Positions 8,876-16,080 of a stretch of 38,591 nt of DNA are shown in pieces. This stretch comes from Bryobacterales bacterium (GTDB lineage Bacteria; Acidobacteriota; Terriglobia; Bryobacterales; UBA6623), in assembly GCA_026713545.1 (NCBI GenBank), contig JAPOOG010000103.1:1-38591 (forward strand), in the 5' to 3' direction. A program made the translations under genes and the position numbers. Every line of letters begins with the position of its first letter. Positions within the stretch are counted from its first letter, which is position 1. Below the pieces are notes generated by a model. It was given only the letters and a program-made list of their open reading frames with translations. It made no database searches and was not told the DNA's origin.

Positions 8876-9970
8876 TCAGTACACCCCGATTGCGACCTTC
8901 TCCTTCGTCTGGGAGAACGGCCGGACATTGCGCACGCCGTCCCACGGGTACAACTCGATGGGCGGCTCGCGCTCGCATTCGTCGCGCTCGGGGAACCGCG
9001 GCATGAAGAATTCTTTCGTCAGAGTCGTGAGTAGCACACGGCCCGTCTCGCCATGGTCGACGACGGTGTCCATGTCGTCCGGGTCGACCACTTGGCTCAC
9101 CGCGCGCGGTTGCGGCGGGTAGTAGATGATGGCGTGGTTGTCCGCAGGGTCGAATGGCTTGTGACAGGCCAGCCCCATCAACGTATTGCCGTACGTCGCG
9201 GCAAAATAGGCGCCTTCCAGCAACTCCTCACGGGCAAAGCGATGAAACTGCGGCGTCATCTCCGTGCCTCCGCAGAAGACGCCCGTGATGCCCATCTCCT
9301 TGAGCGAAACACGGTCGGCAAGCGCCTCGAGCAGCTTCGGGGTCGTGAACAGACACTTGATGTTCGGATGGTTCTCGAGGATGATCACCGCCTGGTCGAT
9401 GCAATGTTTCTTGTAGGCTTCGGCCGCTTTGATGTCGCCCTTCTTGAGAAGCTTGACGACCCAACGCGGGTCCAGATCGATCTGGAAACAGATCCCGCCG
9501 CGAACCTGCGCTAGGTGTTCCACCGCAAGCCGCAATCGCCGCGGCCCCGACGGGCCGACCTGAATCCAATCCGCCCCTGGAGGGAAGAACTCGTCCGGCA
9601 GCGTGTGGCTGAACTCGGAATAGTCGATGCGGAAGTCGTCGATGTTGATGCGCGACTTCGGCACGCCCGTCGTGCCGCCGGTTTCGAACACGTAGACCGG
9701 CTTATCGGCCAGTCCCTTGGGCACCCAGCGGCGCACCGGGCCGCCCCGCAGCCATTCGTCTTCGAAGAAACCGAACCGCCGCAGATCGTCGAACCCCTTT
9801 ACCTCCTTGCGTGGATCCCAGTCGAGCTTCGCGGCGAAGTCGAGCCAGAAAGGACAGCCGGTCTCGGGATCAAAGTGCCACGCGACGATTTCTCGCACGT
9901 GGGCGTCGAGACGCTCGCGAGCGGCGTCGACTCTCGGTTTCAGGTCGCAGGAGACTTCATTGCTTGCCAT
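8876..9970 (-). CDS. Short adenylate-forming (ANL/PaaK-like) protein lacking the C-terminal lid domain
   Basis: The 364-aa product shows the N-terminal part of an acyl/aryl-CoA ligase. The phosphate-binding loop ETGGTTGVPKSR is at 96-107, an A5-like YGNT at 260-263 and a GETGRVLLTTL block at 307-317, then a PRFPERD segment standing where the hinge Asp/Arg motif normally lies. It stops about 25-30 residues later. Family members such as phenylacetate-CoA ligase have a further C-terminal domain of about 90-110 residues carrying the catalytic lysine, and nothing matching it is encoded before the dehydrogenase begins. It may therefore adenylate only, act with a separate lid, or have another role. 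The tight coupling to the alcohol dehydrogenase suggests a joint acid/aldehyde/alcohol conversion. That is inference. Confidence 0.85.
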   Translation of the reverse strand: MASNEVSCDLKPRVDAARERLDAHVREIVAWHFDPETGCPFWLDFAAKLDWDPRKEVKGFDDLRRFGFFEDEWLRGGPVRRWVPKGLADKPVYVFETGGTTGVPKSRINIDDFRIDYSEFSHTLPDEFFPPGADWIQVGPSGPRRLRLAVEHLAQVRGGICFQIDLDPRWVVKLLKKGDIKAAEAYKKHCIDQAVIILENHPNIKCLFTTPKLLEALADRVSLKEMGITGVFCGGTEMTPQFHRFAREELLEGAYFAATYGNTLMGLACHKPFDPADNHAIIYYPPQPRAVSQVVDPDDMDTVVDHGETGRVLLTTLTKEFFMPRFPERDECEREPPIELYPWDGVRNVRPFSQTKEKVAIGVY

Positions 9971-10033
9971 GGTTGTTGTTGCTCGAATGCGGTCGGCGAC
10001 CCTCTACCTTGGTTCCTCGGGTGCGGCCTGCTC

Positions 10034-11458
10034 CTACTTGCCGGAGATCGCGTATAAGTGCGAGCGGGTCATGATGTAGAGCGTGTCGTTTGCTACCACC
10101 GGCGTGCTGTAGATGGTGTTCCCGAAGTTGATCTCCGAAAGCACTTCCATCACGCGTCCCGCCTTCAGCACCGTCAAGTCGCCGTCTTCGTCACCCAGCA
10201 TCACCTTGCCGTCCACAACGAACGGCGATCCCCACACGGCCGCGAACATGTCATGCTCCCACAACAGCTTGCCGGTTTCTACGTCCAAGGCATGAAAGAA
10301 ACCGCTGAAGTTCGGAACATACAGGATGCCGTCGTCGATGGCCACGGTTGAAATCGTCCGGCGAAAGTCGTGATGCCAAACAACGCCCGTCTTGGTGATG
10401 TCGCCGGTCCCCGTAGCGTCAATTGCCCACAGATGGCCGATGCCTTCTCCGTGCTCCGGATCCTGCCCGACCGCCACAAATACCTTGTCGTCATAGATCA
10501 CCGGCGTAGCGATGATGTTGTTGCGGTCACCCCGGCCTTGCTTCCACTCGGACTCCTTCGGGTTGCAGTCGAACTCCCAGATCAGCTCGCCGGTCTTCGG
10601 CTCGAAGCTGCGCAGCCAGCCGTCGCCGCCGGCGAAGATCACTTGTTCCTTGCCGAGAATTTCACCGTATGCCGGCGATGCCCACTGTCCGTGCAGGATG
10701 TTTTCTCCGGGGGACCCGTCTTCCCAGAGAATCTCGCCCGTGTGGCGGTCGATCGCCAGAAAGCTCGGCGCGTCCGGGAACGGAATATTGATGTGGCTCT
10801 CGTCGACTCCGTTTGAGGTGTTGACGAACAGGATATCCCCGGCGACAAGCGGCGAGGTCGCCGCCATGTTGTGCGGGAACACCGCCAGCTCCTCGTACAT
10901 GTCGAGCTTCCAGAGCACATCGCCGTCGATCTGCGAGGTCTCCTCCTCTTCCACGAAAGGACCGTCGTTCTCGCCGTCCAGGAAACCCTCCGTATCCACA
11001 GCAATGACTTCAGCGCGATTCGAGACGTAGTAGGCGACTTTTCCCACGACCGCCGGAGACGAGCAGACACCCTGCTCCGGCCAGTCATTGACGCGCCCCG
11101 AGGACAGCTTCTCATGAGTCATCTGCCATAGGAACTTGCCGTCGGACTCGCGAAAGCACATCACTACGCCGCGGTCGTTGCCGAGCTTCGGGTGGCGCAG
11201 CAGCTCGTTGTTGGTGCCGACGAAAACCTTGCCGTCCGAGATCACGGGATTGCCGTAGGACTGCGAGCCCAATTCCGCCACCCACTTGATGTTGGTCTTC
11301 GTCTTGAGGTCCCACGTGCGTGGAATGCCTTTCTCGTCCGAAACCATGTTGCGGTCAGGACGGCCGCCCCACATGGGCCAGTCCGCGGCGAAAGCGGGCC
11401 ATGCCGCCAGACACGCCAGTGCTGCTGTCGCTAAGCGATTCGATTTCATGGAATGCAT
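10034..11458 (-). CDS. Exported PQQ-like beta-propeller protein (BamB-like repeats)
   Basis: The 474-aa protein has a signal peptide ending AFAADWPMWGG; translation may begin at 11458 or at the ATG three codons later. The body is made of repeats with the signature DGKVFVG.., TGELIWEF.., TGKLLWEHD.., typical of PQQ-type eight-bladed propellers. Repeats of this kind occur both in quinoprotein dehydrogenases and in cofactor-free BamB-like scaffolds. I do not see the vicinal-Cys or Asp-Glu-Asn arrangement of true methanol-type dehydrogenases, so the cofactor-free reading is preferred. It lies 52 bp downstream of a longer paralogue on the same strand, and both begin their mature part with ADWP.W.G, which implies duplication and joint use. 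Confidence 0.88.
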   Translation of the reverse strand: MHSMKSNRLATAALACLAAWPAFAADWPMWGGRPDRNMVSDEKGIPRTWDLKTKTNIKWVAELGSQSYGNPVISDGKVFVGTNNELLRHPKLGNDRGVVMCFRESDGKFLWQMTHEKLSSGRVNDWPEQGVCSSPAVVGKVAYYVSNRAEVIAVDTEGFLDGENDGPFVEEEETSQIDGDVLWKLDMYEELAVFPHNMAATSPLVAGDILFVNTSNGVDESHINIPFPDAPSFLAIDRHTGEILWEDGSPGENILHGQWASPAYGEILGKEQVIFAGGDGWLRSFEPKTGELIWEFDCNPKESEWKQGRGDRNNIIATPVIYDDKVFVAVGQDPEHGEGIGHLWAIDATGTGDITKTGVVWHHDFRRTISTVAIDDGILYVPNFSGFFHALDVETGKLLWEHDMFAAVWGSPFVVDGKVMLGDEDGDLTVLKAGRVMEVLSEINFGNTIYSTPVVANDTLYIMTRSHLYAISGK

Positions 11459-11510
11459 CCGATCCGTTCGGTGACCGCGGGGCCGACAGCCGTCGAGCCC
11501 GGCCGCGGAG

Positions 11511-13751
11511 CTAACTCCCGGCAGGCGTCACCTTGATGTTGTCGTAGAAAATGTCCGCGGCCGAATAGCCGTAAATCCCCGGGCTGCCGTTCGTATGCGG
11601 CAAGGCGTCCTCGGCCTCGATCGTCCAGGCTTCGGGTTCCGGCTCGCCCTTCTTCCAGACCTTGCCCCGCACAGTAGCCTTGCCGCCGTCCTCGGCGACG
11701 TCCACCTGCATCTTCATCCGGTACCAGACGTCCGCTTCCATCTCGAACGGAACCTGCTTCGAAAAGCGTTCGAGTTCCGAGAGCCAGGTTCGAATCATCA
11801 GCCTTTTGCGTGGCCCCATCAGGGCCAGGGTATAGCGGTGGGAAACGAGACCCATATCCGGTTTCCATCGGCCTCGCTGCACCCCGTACAGGTCCGCCTC
11901 GATCACGTAGCCGGATGCGGAGGGATCACCGAAGAACACGGTCGTTCGCCAGCTCCTGCGATTCGCCGAGGGTTTCTTGAGCACCTGGTTGCCATCAATC
12001 GCCGCGACCTGAAAGCGTCCCCGGGCTGCGTTCCACCCCGGCGGAACGGCCTTTTCTTCATAGGACTCGAAGTCTTCCGTGAAGGGAATGCGCGGCCGCA
12101 CACTCACACGCGCGGTCCCCTTCACTCCTCTGACCGCCGCCGTCAGAAGCCCGCCTTGCGAAACGTTGTCGCCCGCGACCTTCAAATCTCCGGACCCGGA
12201 CACCGCGGCCTTGAGTCCATCCAGCGACCACTCCGCCGTGGGTTCTCCGATCAGTCGTCCTTTGGCGTCGTAGGTCCGCGCGACGAATGTTTTTGAATCG
12301 CCCGGGCTCAGGACCGCCTCCGCCGGCACGACCTGCACATGAGCTGACGCGGCTCCGGCCGGAGCCTTGTTCGAAACCGCGTTCACGGCTTTCGCAGCCG
12401 CACCGGCAGGCTGCTTCGCGCCGATCGCGTACAACTCCCTCGTCGTCATCAGATAGATCCGGCCGTTGGCGGCAGCGGGTGAGCCGTTGATCTGCGTCGC
12501 GCTGCCGTCGGGCTCCTTGAATTCCTCGACATGCAGAACCTCAGGCTCCTCGCGGCCGTTCATCTTGAGAATGTGAAACTTCCCGTCCACGTCGGCCACG
12601 TAGATCTTGCCGTCTCCGATGATCGGCGAAGCCCTCTGCGCGATCCCGATGTTGTGCTTCCAAAGCTCTTCGCCCGACGCAGCGTCGAACGCCGTCAGGT
12701 TGGCCGAGTTGTCCACGTGATAGAGAATCCCGTCGTGGTACGCCGGCGAGGCATAGCCTGCGGTGAAGCCGTCCACTTTCCACACCTCCGCGGGCTTCCC
12801 CTCGGTCACCTGTCCTGCGTTCAGGTGAACCAGCCGCCCCATCGCCGTGCTTGCATCGACATTCTCCTCGCTGTGCGAGGCGTAGACGTCGCTGCCGTTC
12901 ACCAGCACAGACGAATTGATCCCGCGCTTGCTGAACGGGAAGTGCCAGACCTTCTTGCCGGTCGCGACTTGCAGCGCGTAGATGCCGCCGTCGCCGTTGC
13001 CGGTCACAAGCAGCCGTTCACCGTCAATCACCCGCACGACGGGCACGGAATACGTCGTGTCCTTGGGAGCCACTCCGGGCGTCGAAATCCAAACGATCTC
13101 CCCCGTGGACTTGTCAAGCGCAAAGAATCGGTGCCGCGGGATGAAGTTGCCGCCCCACCCCGCTGTGAGAAAACTCACGATCACCAGGTCTCCGTCGATC
13201 AGGGGATCAACCGTCCGCCCGCCGAAACCCGAGATGCGGCCCACCTCTTCGCCAAACGAACGCGACCAAACGATCTTGCCGTCCCGGTCGAAGCAGATGA
13301 ACATGCCCTCGACGCCGTGTGAGTACACATGGCCGGTCACCGGGTCGCCTGCCAACGAGGCCCAGCCCACGCGATGGTGCGGGATGTCCGTCTGGAAGAT
13401 GCTGTAGCGGTGCTCCCAACGAATTTCGCCGGTTTCCGTGTCCAGGCAGACGATTCTTTCCTGCCACTTCGTCGGTTCCTCCGGCTCGGCCAGTGTGATC
13501 ACGCAGACCCGGCCGTCAACCACGATCGGCGTCGAGCGCCCGCCGATCGGCGCCTTCCAGAGCAGGTTCTCGCCGTCTTGCGACCATTTCGCGGGCAGGC
13601 CCTCTTCGGAAGAAAGACCGTCCGCGTTGACACCCCTCCATGACGGCCAATCGGCCGCTGGAAGCACCAAAGTGGCGGCCAGAAAGGCGCTCAAGGCCAG
13701 TGAAAATCGCATTGTCGGGCGCAATCTCAAGGGTTTCTCCAGGTTCGCCAT
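11511..13751 (-). CDS. Exported PQQ-like beta-propeller protein with C-terminal lectin-like domain
   Basis: The 746-aa product has the signal sequence MRFSLALSAFLAA.. starting at internal Met14 (13712), so the true start may be 13712 instead of 13751; neither has a strong Shine-Dalgarno. Residues about 35-435 are PQQ-like propeller repeats (TGEIRWEHR, TGEIVWIS, TGKKVWHF, SGEELWKHN). Residues about 460-550 resemble an Ig-like domain (..VVPAEAVLSPGDSKTFVARTYDAKGR..). The last 190 residues (FTEDFESY.. to ..IFYDNIKVTPAG) resemble a concanavalin-like carbohydrate-binding sandwich of the LamG/DUF1080 kind. It heads the minus-strand run and lies back to back with the 95-aa gene at 13856. A role in binding or processing extracellular glycans is plausible but not shown. 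Confidence 0.88.
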   Translation of the reverse strand: MANLEKPLRLRPTMRFSLALSAFLAATLVLPAADWPSWRGVNADGLSSEEGLPAKWSQDGENLLWKAPIGGRSTPIVVDGRVCVITLAEPEEPTKWQERIVCLDTETGEIRWEHRYSIFQTDIPHHRVGWASLAGDPVTGHVYSHGVEGMFICFDRDGKIVWSRSFGEEVGRISGFGGRTVDPLIDGDLVIVSFLTAGWGGNFIPRHRFFALDKSTGEIVWISTPGVAPKDTTYSVPVVRVIDGERLLVTGNGDGGIYALQVATGKKVWHFPFSKRGINSSVLVNGSDVYASHSEENVDASTAMGRLVHLNAGQVTEGKPAEVWKVDGFTAGYASPAYHDGILYHVDNSANLTAFDAASGEELWKHNIGIAQRASPIIGDGKIYVADVDGKFHILKMNGREEPEVLHVEEFKEPDGSATQINGSPAAANGRIYLMTTRELYAIGAKQPAGAAAKAVNAVSNKAPAGAASAHVQVVPAEAVLSPGDSKTFVARTYDAKGRLIGEPTAEWSLDGLKAAVSGSGDLKVAGDNVSQGGLLTAAVRGVKGTARVSVRPRIPFTEDFESYEEKAVPPGWNAARGRFQVAAIDGNQVLKKPSANRRSWRTTVFFGDPSASGYVIEADLYGVQRGRWKPDMGLVSHRYTLALMGPRKRLMIRTWLSELERFSKQVPFEMEADVWYRMKMQVDVAEDGGKATVRGKVWKKGEPEPEAWTIEAEDALPHTNGSPGIYGYSAADIFYDNIKVTPAGS

Positions 13752-13855
13752 TCTATCAAAAGATGTTCCGGCTTCCTCCAGCGGTCAGGTTCCGAGAGCT
13801 CCCGCTGGGGCTCCTTCGCCCGGACGGCGCACGACGGTTTGTTACTCTGGCGTCC

Positions 13856-14140
13856 ATGAACGCGGTCGCACGAATCGAGAACGAACTCAAGAAGTACAAG
13901 CACCCACTTCTGAACTTTTCGGCGCGCGAAGAGAGCGGCCGTCTCGAATTGGTCATCGATCTCAAGAACAAACCGCCCGACATCCACACCTATTACCTCG
14001 AGATCCATCCCCGCGACCTGGCGAACAGCCAGTTTCCCTGGACCCTCCAGCGCATGATCTTCGACGGCCTCCACGATTACTTCGTCGAGATGTTTGTCTA
14101 CACGCCCCAGAGCATTGATAACCCCGACGCTCCGGTATGA
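13856..14140 (+). CDS. Small protein of unknown function, coupled to the MidA-type methyltransferase
   Basis: The ATG at 13856 gives a 95-residue soluble-looking protein (94 after Met removal). It has no signal peptide or membrane segment, and its charge pattern (IENELKKYKHPLLNF.., IDLKNKPPDIHTYYLEI..) fits a small alpha/beta fold. The frame stays open upstream to 13640, but that extension is arginine/proline-rich, crosses the divergent promoter region and overlaps the start of the opposite gene, so I reject it. Its TGA overlaps the ATG of the methyltransferase (ATGA), which implies translational coupling. I do not recognise the family. An accessory or regulatory partner for the methyltransferase is an inference from the overlap. 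Confidence 0.78.
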   Translation: MNAVARIENELKKYKHPLLNFSAREESGRLELVIDLKNKPPDIHTYYLEIHPRDLANSQFPWTLQRMIFDGLHDYFVEMFVYTPQSIDNPDAPV

Positions 14141-15120
14141 CTCCTCTCGAGGCGTTGATCCACGAAGAGATCCGCGCCCACGGCCCGATCTCCTTCCGGC
14201 GCTTCATGGATCTGGCGCTCTATCACCCCGACCACGGCTACTACATGTGCGGTGAGGATCACTTCGGCCGCGAAGGAGACTTCTACACGAACTCGCAGCT
14301 CCAGCCGGTCTTTGGACGTCTCATCAGCCAACAGATCGCGCGGTGGCGCGAGGAGATGGGTTCTCCCGAAGACTTCACGGTCGTCGAGCTGGGCGCGGGG
14401 CGAGGCGAAACGCTCGCTGAAGTGAGAAAGGCGTTGCCGGAGGCCCGTTGTCTCGCCGTCGAGCGCACCGGCGGGACTCTGCCGGAAGCATTCCAGGGCG
14501 TTGTCTATTCGAACGAGTTCTTCGACGCTCTGCCCGTCCATCTCGTCGAACGCCGGAGGGAAGCACTGATCGAGCTGCTCGTCGCGTCGAATGGCGGCGG
14601 CTTTCAATGGACGACCGGCCGGCCCGCCGAACCGTCTGCGGCCAACTACATCAGCCGTTACGCGCCCGGCTTCGCGGATGGTGATCGCATCGAGGTCAAT
14701 CTCGACGCCCTGGATGAATGCGAGCGCATCGCCGCCGCCCTCAAGCGCGGCTATGTGCTGACCATCGACTACGGCTACACATCCGAGGAGATTGCCGCCG
14801 GCCGCCGTTTCCCGCGGGGCTCCCTGATGGCCTACGAGCGGCACCAGGCCGAGGAGGACGTTCTCGCCAACCCCGGCCGCCGCGACATCACCGCGCACGT
14901 CAACTTCACCGCACTCGAAGCGCGCGGCCGGGATTTCGGCCTCGACTCGCTGGGACTGCGCACCCAGGCGCAGTTCCTCTTCGCCCTCGGAGAAACGGAT
15001 AACTTTGCCGCCGTACTCGAAGCCGCGACGGGCACCGAAGCGCTGCATCTCCGTATGCAACTGAAGTCATTGTTGTTCGGAATGGGCGAGACGTTCCGTG
15101 TCTTGGTTCAGAAGAAATAA
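14137..15120 (+). CDS. MidA/NDUFAF7-family SAM-dependent methyltransferase
   Basis: The 327-aa protein carries the family landmarks in order: YHPDHGYYM (29-37), GDFYTNSQLQPVFG (47-60), the SAM-binding loop ELGAGRG (84-90), NEFFDALPVHLV (126-137) and LTIDYGY. The eukaryotic member, NDUFAF7/MidA, methylates an arginine of a complex I subunit during assembly. Bacterial members have mostly unproven targets, so the substrate here is open. Length matches bacterial members with a reduced C-terminal part. It overlaps the upstream 95-aa gene by four bases and is followed 21 bp later by a single-pass membrane protein, so the three probably form one transcript. Confidence 0.9.
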   Translation: MTPLEALIHEEIRAHGPISFRRFMDLALYHPDHGYYMCGEDHFGREGDFYTNSQLQPVFGRLISQQIARWREEMGSPEDFTVVELGAGRGETLAEVRKALPEARCLAVERTGGTLPEAFQGVVYSNEFFDALPVHLVERRREALIELLVASNGGGFQWTTGRPAEPSAANYISRYAPGFADGDRIEVNLDALDECERIAAALKRGYVLTIDYGYTSEEIAAGRRFPRGSLMAYERHQAEEDVLANPGRRDITAHVNFTALEARGRDFGLDSLGLRTQAQFLFALGETDNFAAVLEAATGTEALHLRMQLKSLLFGMGETFRVLVQKK

Positions 15121-15141
15121 CCGTTATACTCCGAGCAGCGC

Positions 15142-15927
15142 ATGGCGTCCGCGTCACCGCAGATCTCGCTCGACGAGTTGGCCGATCGCCGCTTTTCCTT
15201 CTACCCCACCATCCGCAACGTCGAGCACAACGAGTGGACGCTCGCGAAGGAAACGTGGTCGGAAGTGCTTGTCGCGAACGCAGCAAGCGGTCTCGAAATC
15301 TGGATTCCCCGCACCTTCTTCGGAAGCATTGGCAACTCGGATTCCCCGGTTCTGATCGTCGGTCTCACCCGCGAGTTGGAGTGGAATGCCGGCAGGGTCT
15401 GGCCCCACCAGGAACGCCTGATCGAGATGCCGGCGCGCAAGTCGCCTCACAAGACCTCCGCCGTCATCGCAGGGCCTCAGCCCGCGAGCCGAGAGTCTGT
15501 AGCCGAGTCCAGCGTCGGGCGCTTCCTGTTCGCCGCGGTGGGCGTCGGCTTGCTCGCGTGTCTTTTTGTCGTGATGTATGCCTTCGACTCGCTGCGCAGC
15601 CCGCTCGACATCCTCTTCCCGCCGGATACCGCAACCGCCGATCAACTCTATCTCGGCCTCGTCGGCGCCGACGGTTATCAGGATGTCGTCCGGAAGATCG
15701 GCAGCCCCGAAAACGAGCAGTGGATCAGCAGGCCCGCGGACCAGATTCAGTTCCAGGTGCTTTCCTACTCGAGCCGGTCTTACGCGCTCGTTCTCATGGG
15801 TCCCGGACGCCAGCAGGCCCGCTACATCGGCGCTATCCATGAGCCCTCCCGCAAAACGCTCGACAGCGTGAAGCTTGCCGGCGGCGGCACCACCGCCTCC
15901 ATGCTGAAGAACTTGCCGGCGTTTTGA
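15142..15927 (+). CDS. Single-pass membrane protein of unknown function
   Basis: The 261-aa product has a soluble N-terminal part (about 1-120), one strong membrane helix at about 127-147 (FLFAAVGVGLLACLFVVMYAF) and a C-terminal part of about 110 residues. No signal peptide precedes the helix. The N-terminal region (FYPTIRNVEHNEWTLAKETWSE..) looks like a compact beta-rich domain repeated in no other gene here. The start at 15142 lies 21 bp after the methyltransferase stop, so co-transcription is likely. I do not recognise the family and assign no function. A 14-bp palindrome follows directly after its stop codon. Confidence 0.8.
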   Translation: MASASPQISLDELADRRFSFYPTIRNVEHNEWTLAKETWSEVLVANAASGLEIWIPRTFFGSIGNSDSPVLIVGLTRELEWNAGRVWPHQERLIEMPARKSPHKTSAVIAGPQPASRESVAESSVGRFLFAAVGVGLLACLFVVMYAFDSLRSPLDILFPPDTATADQLYLGLVGADGYQDVVRKIGSPENEQWISRPADQIQFQVLSYSSRSYALVLMGPGRQQARYIGAIHEPSRKTLDSVKLAGGGTTASMLKNLPAF

Positions 15928-15928
15928 G

Positions 15929-15942
15929 CCGCTTGCAAGCGG
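15929..15942 (+). terminator. Palindrome just after the membrane-protein stop, weak terminator candidate
   Basis: CCGCTTGCAAGCGG is a perfect 14-bp palindrome two bases after the TGA. As RNA it can fold as a 5-bp stem with loop TGCA. No T-tract follows, so it could be an mRNA 3-prime stabiliser or simply chance. The rest of the convergent gap to 16080 shows nothing clear. Confidence 0.3.
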
Positions 15943-16080
15943 TCTGCTGCCCGGTTGTCACGAAGGCCGGCGGAGTCGCCGGCGGGGATATGCCAGGCGG
16001 GAAGAGAGCATTCACGAGGGTAGTCGGGCACGAGTTCACCTGCAGTCGGTTTACTGACCAAACTGTTGTTGACGGCTACC

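Noticed and set aside
13640..13855. Upstream extension of the 95-aa gene
   Set aside because: It crosses the divergent intergenic region and the start of the opposite propeller gene, and its product is Arg/Pro-rich and unlike a protein N-terminus.
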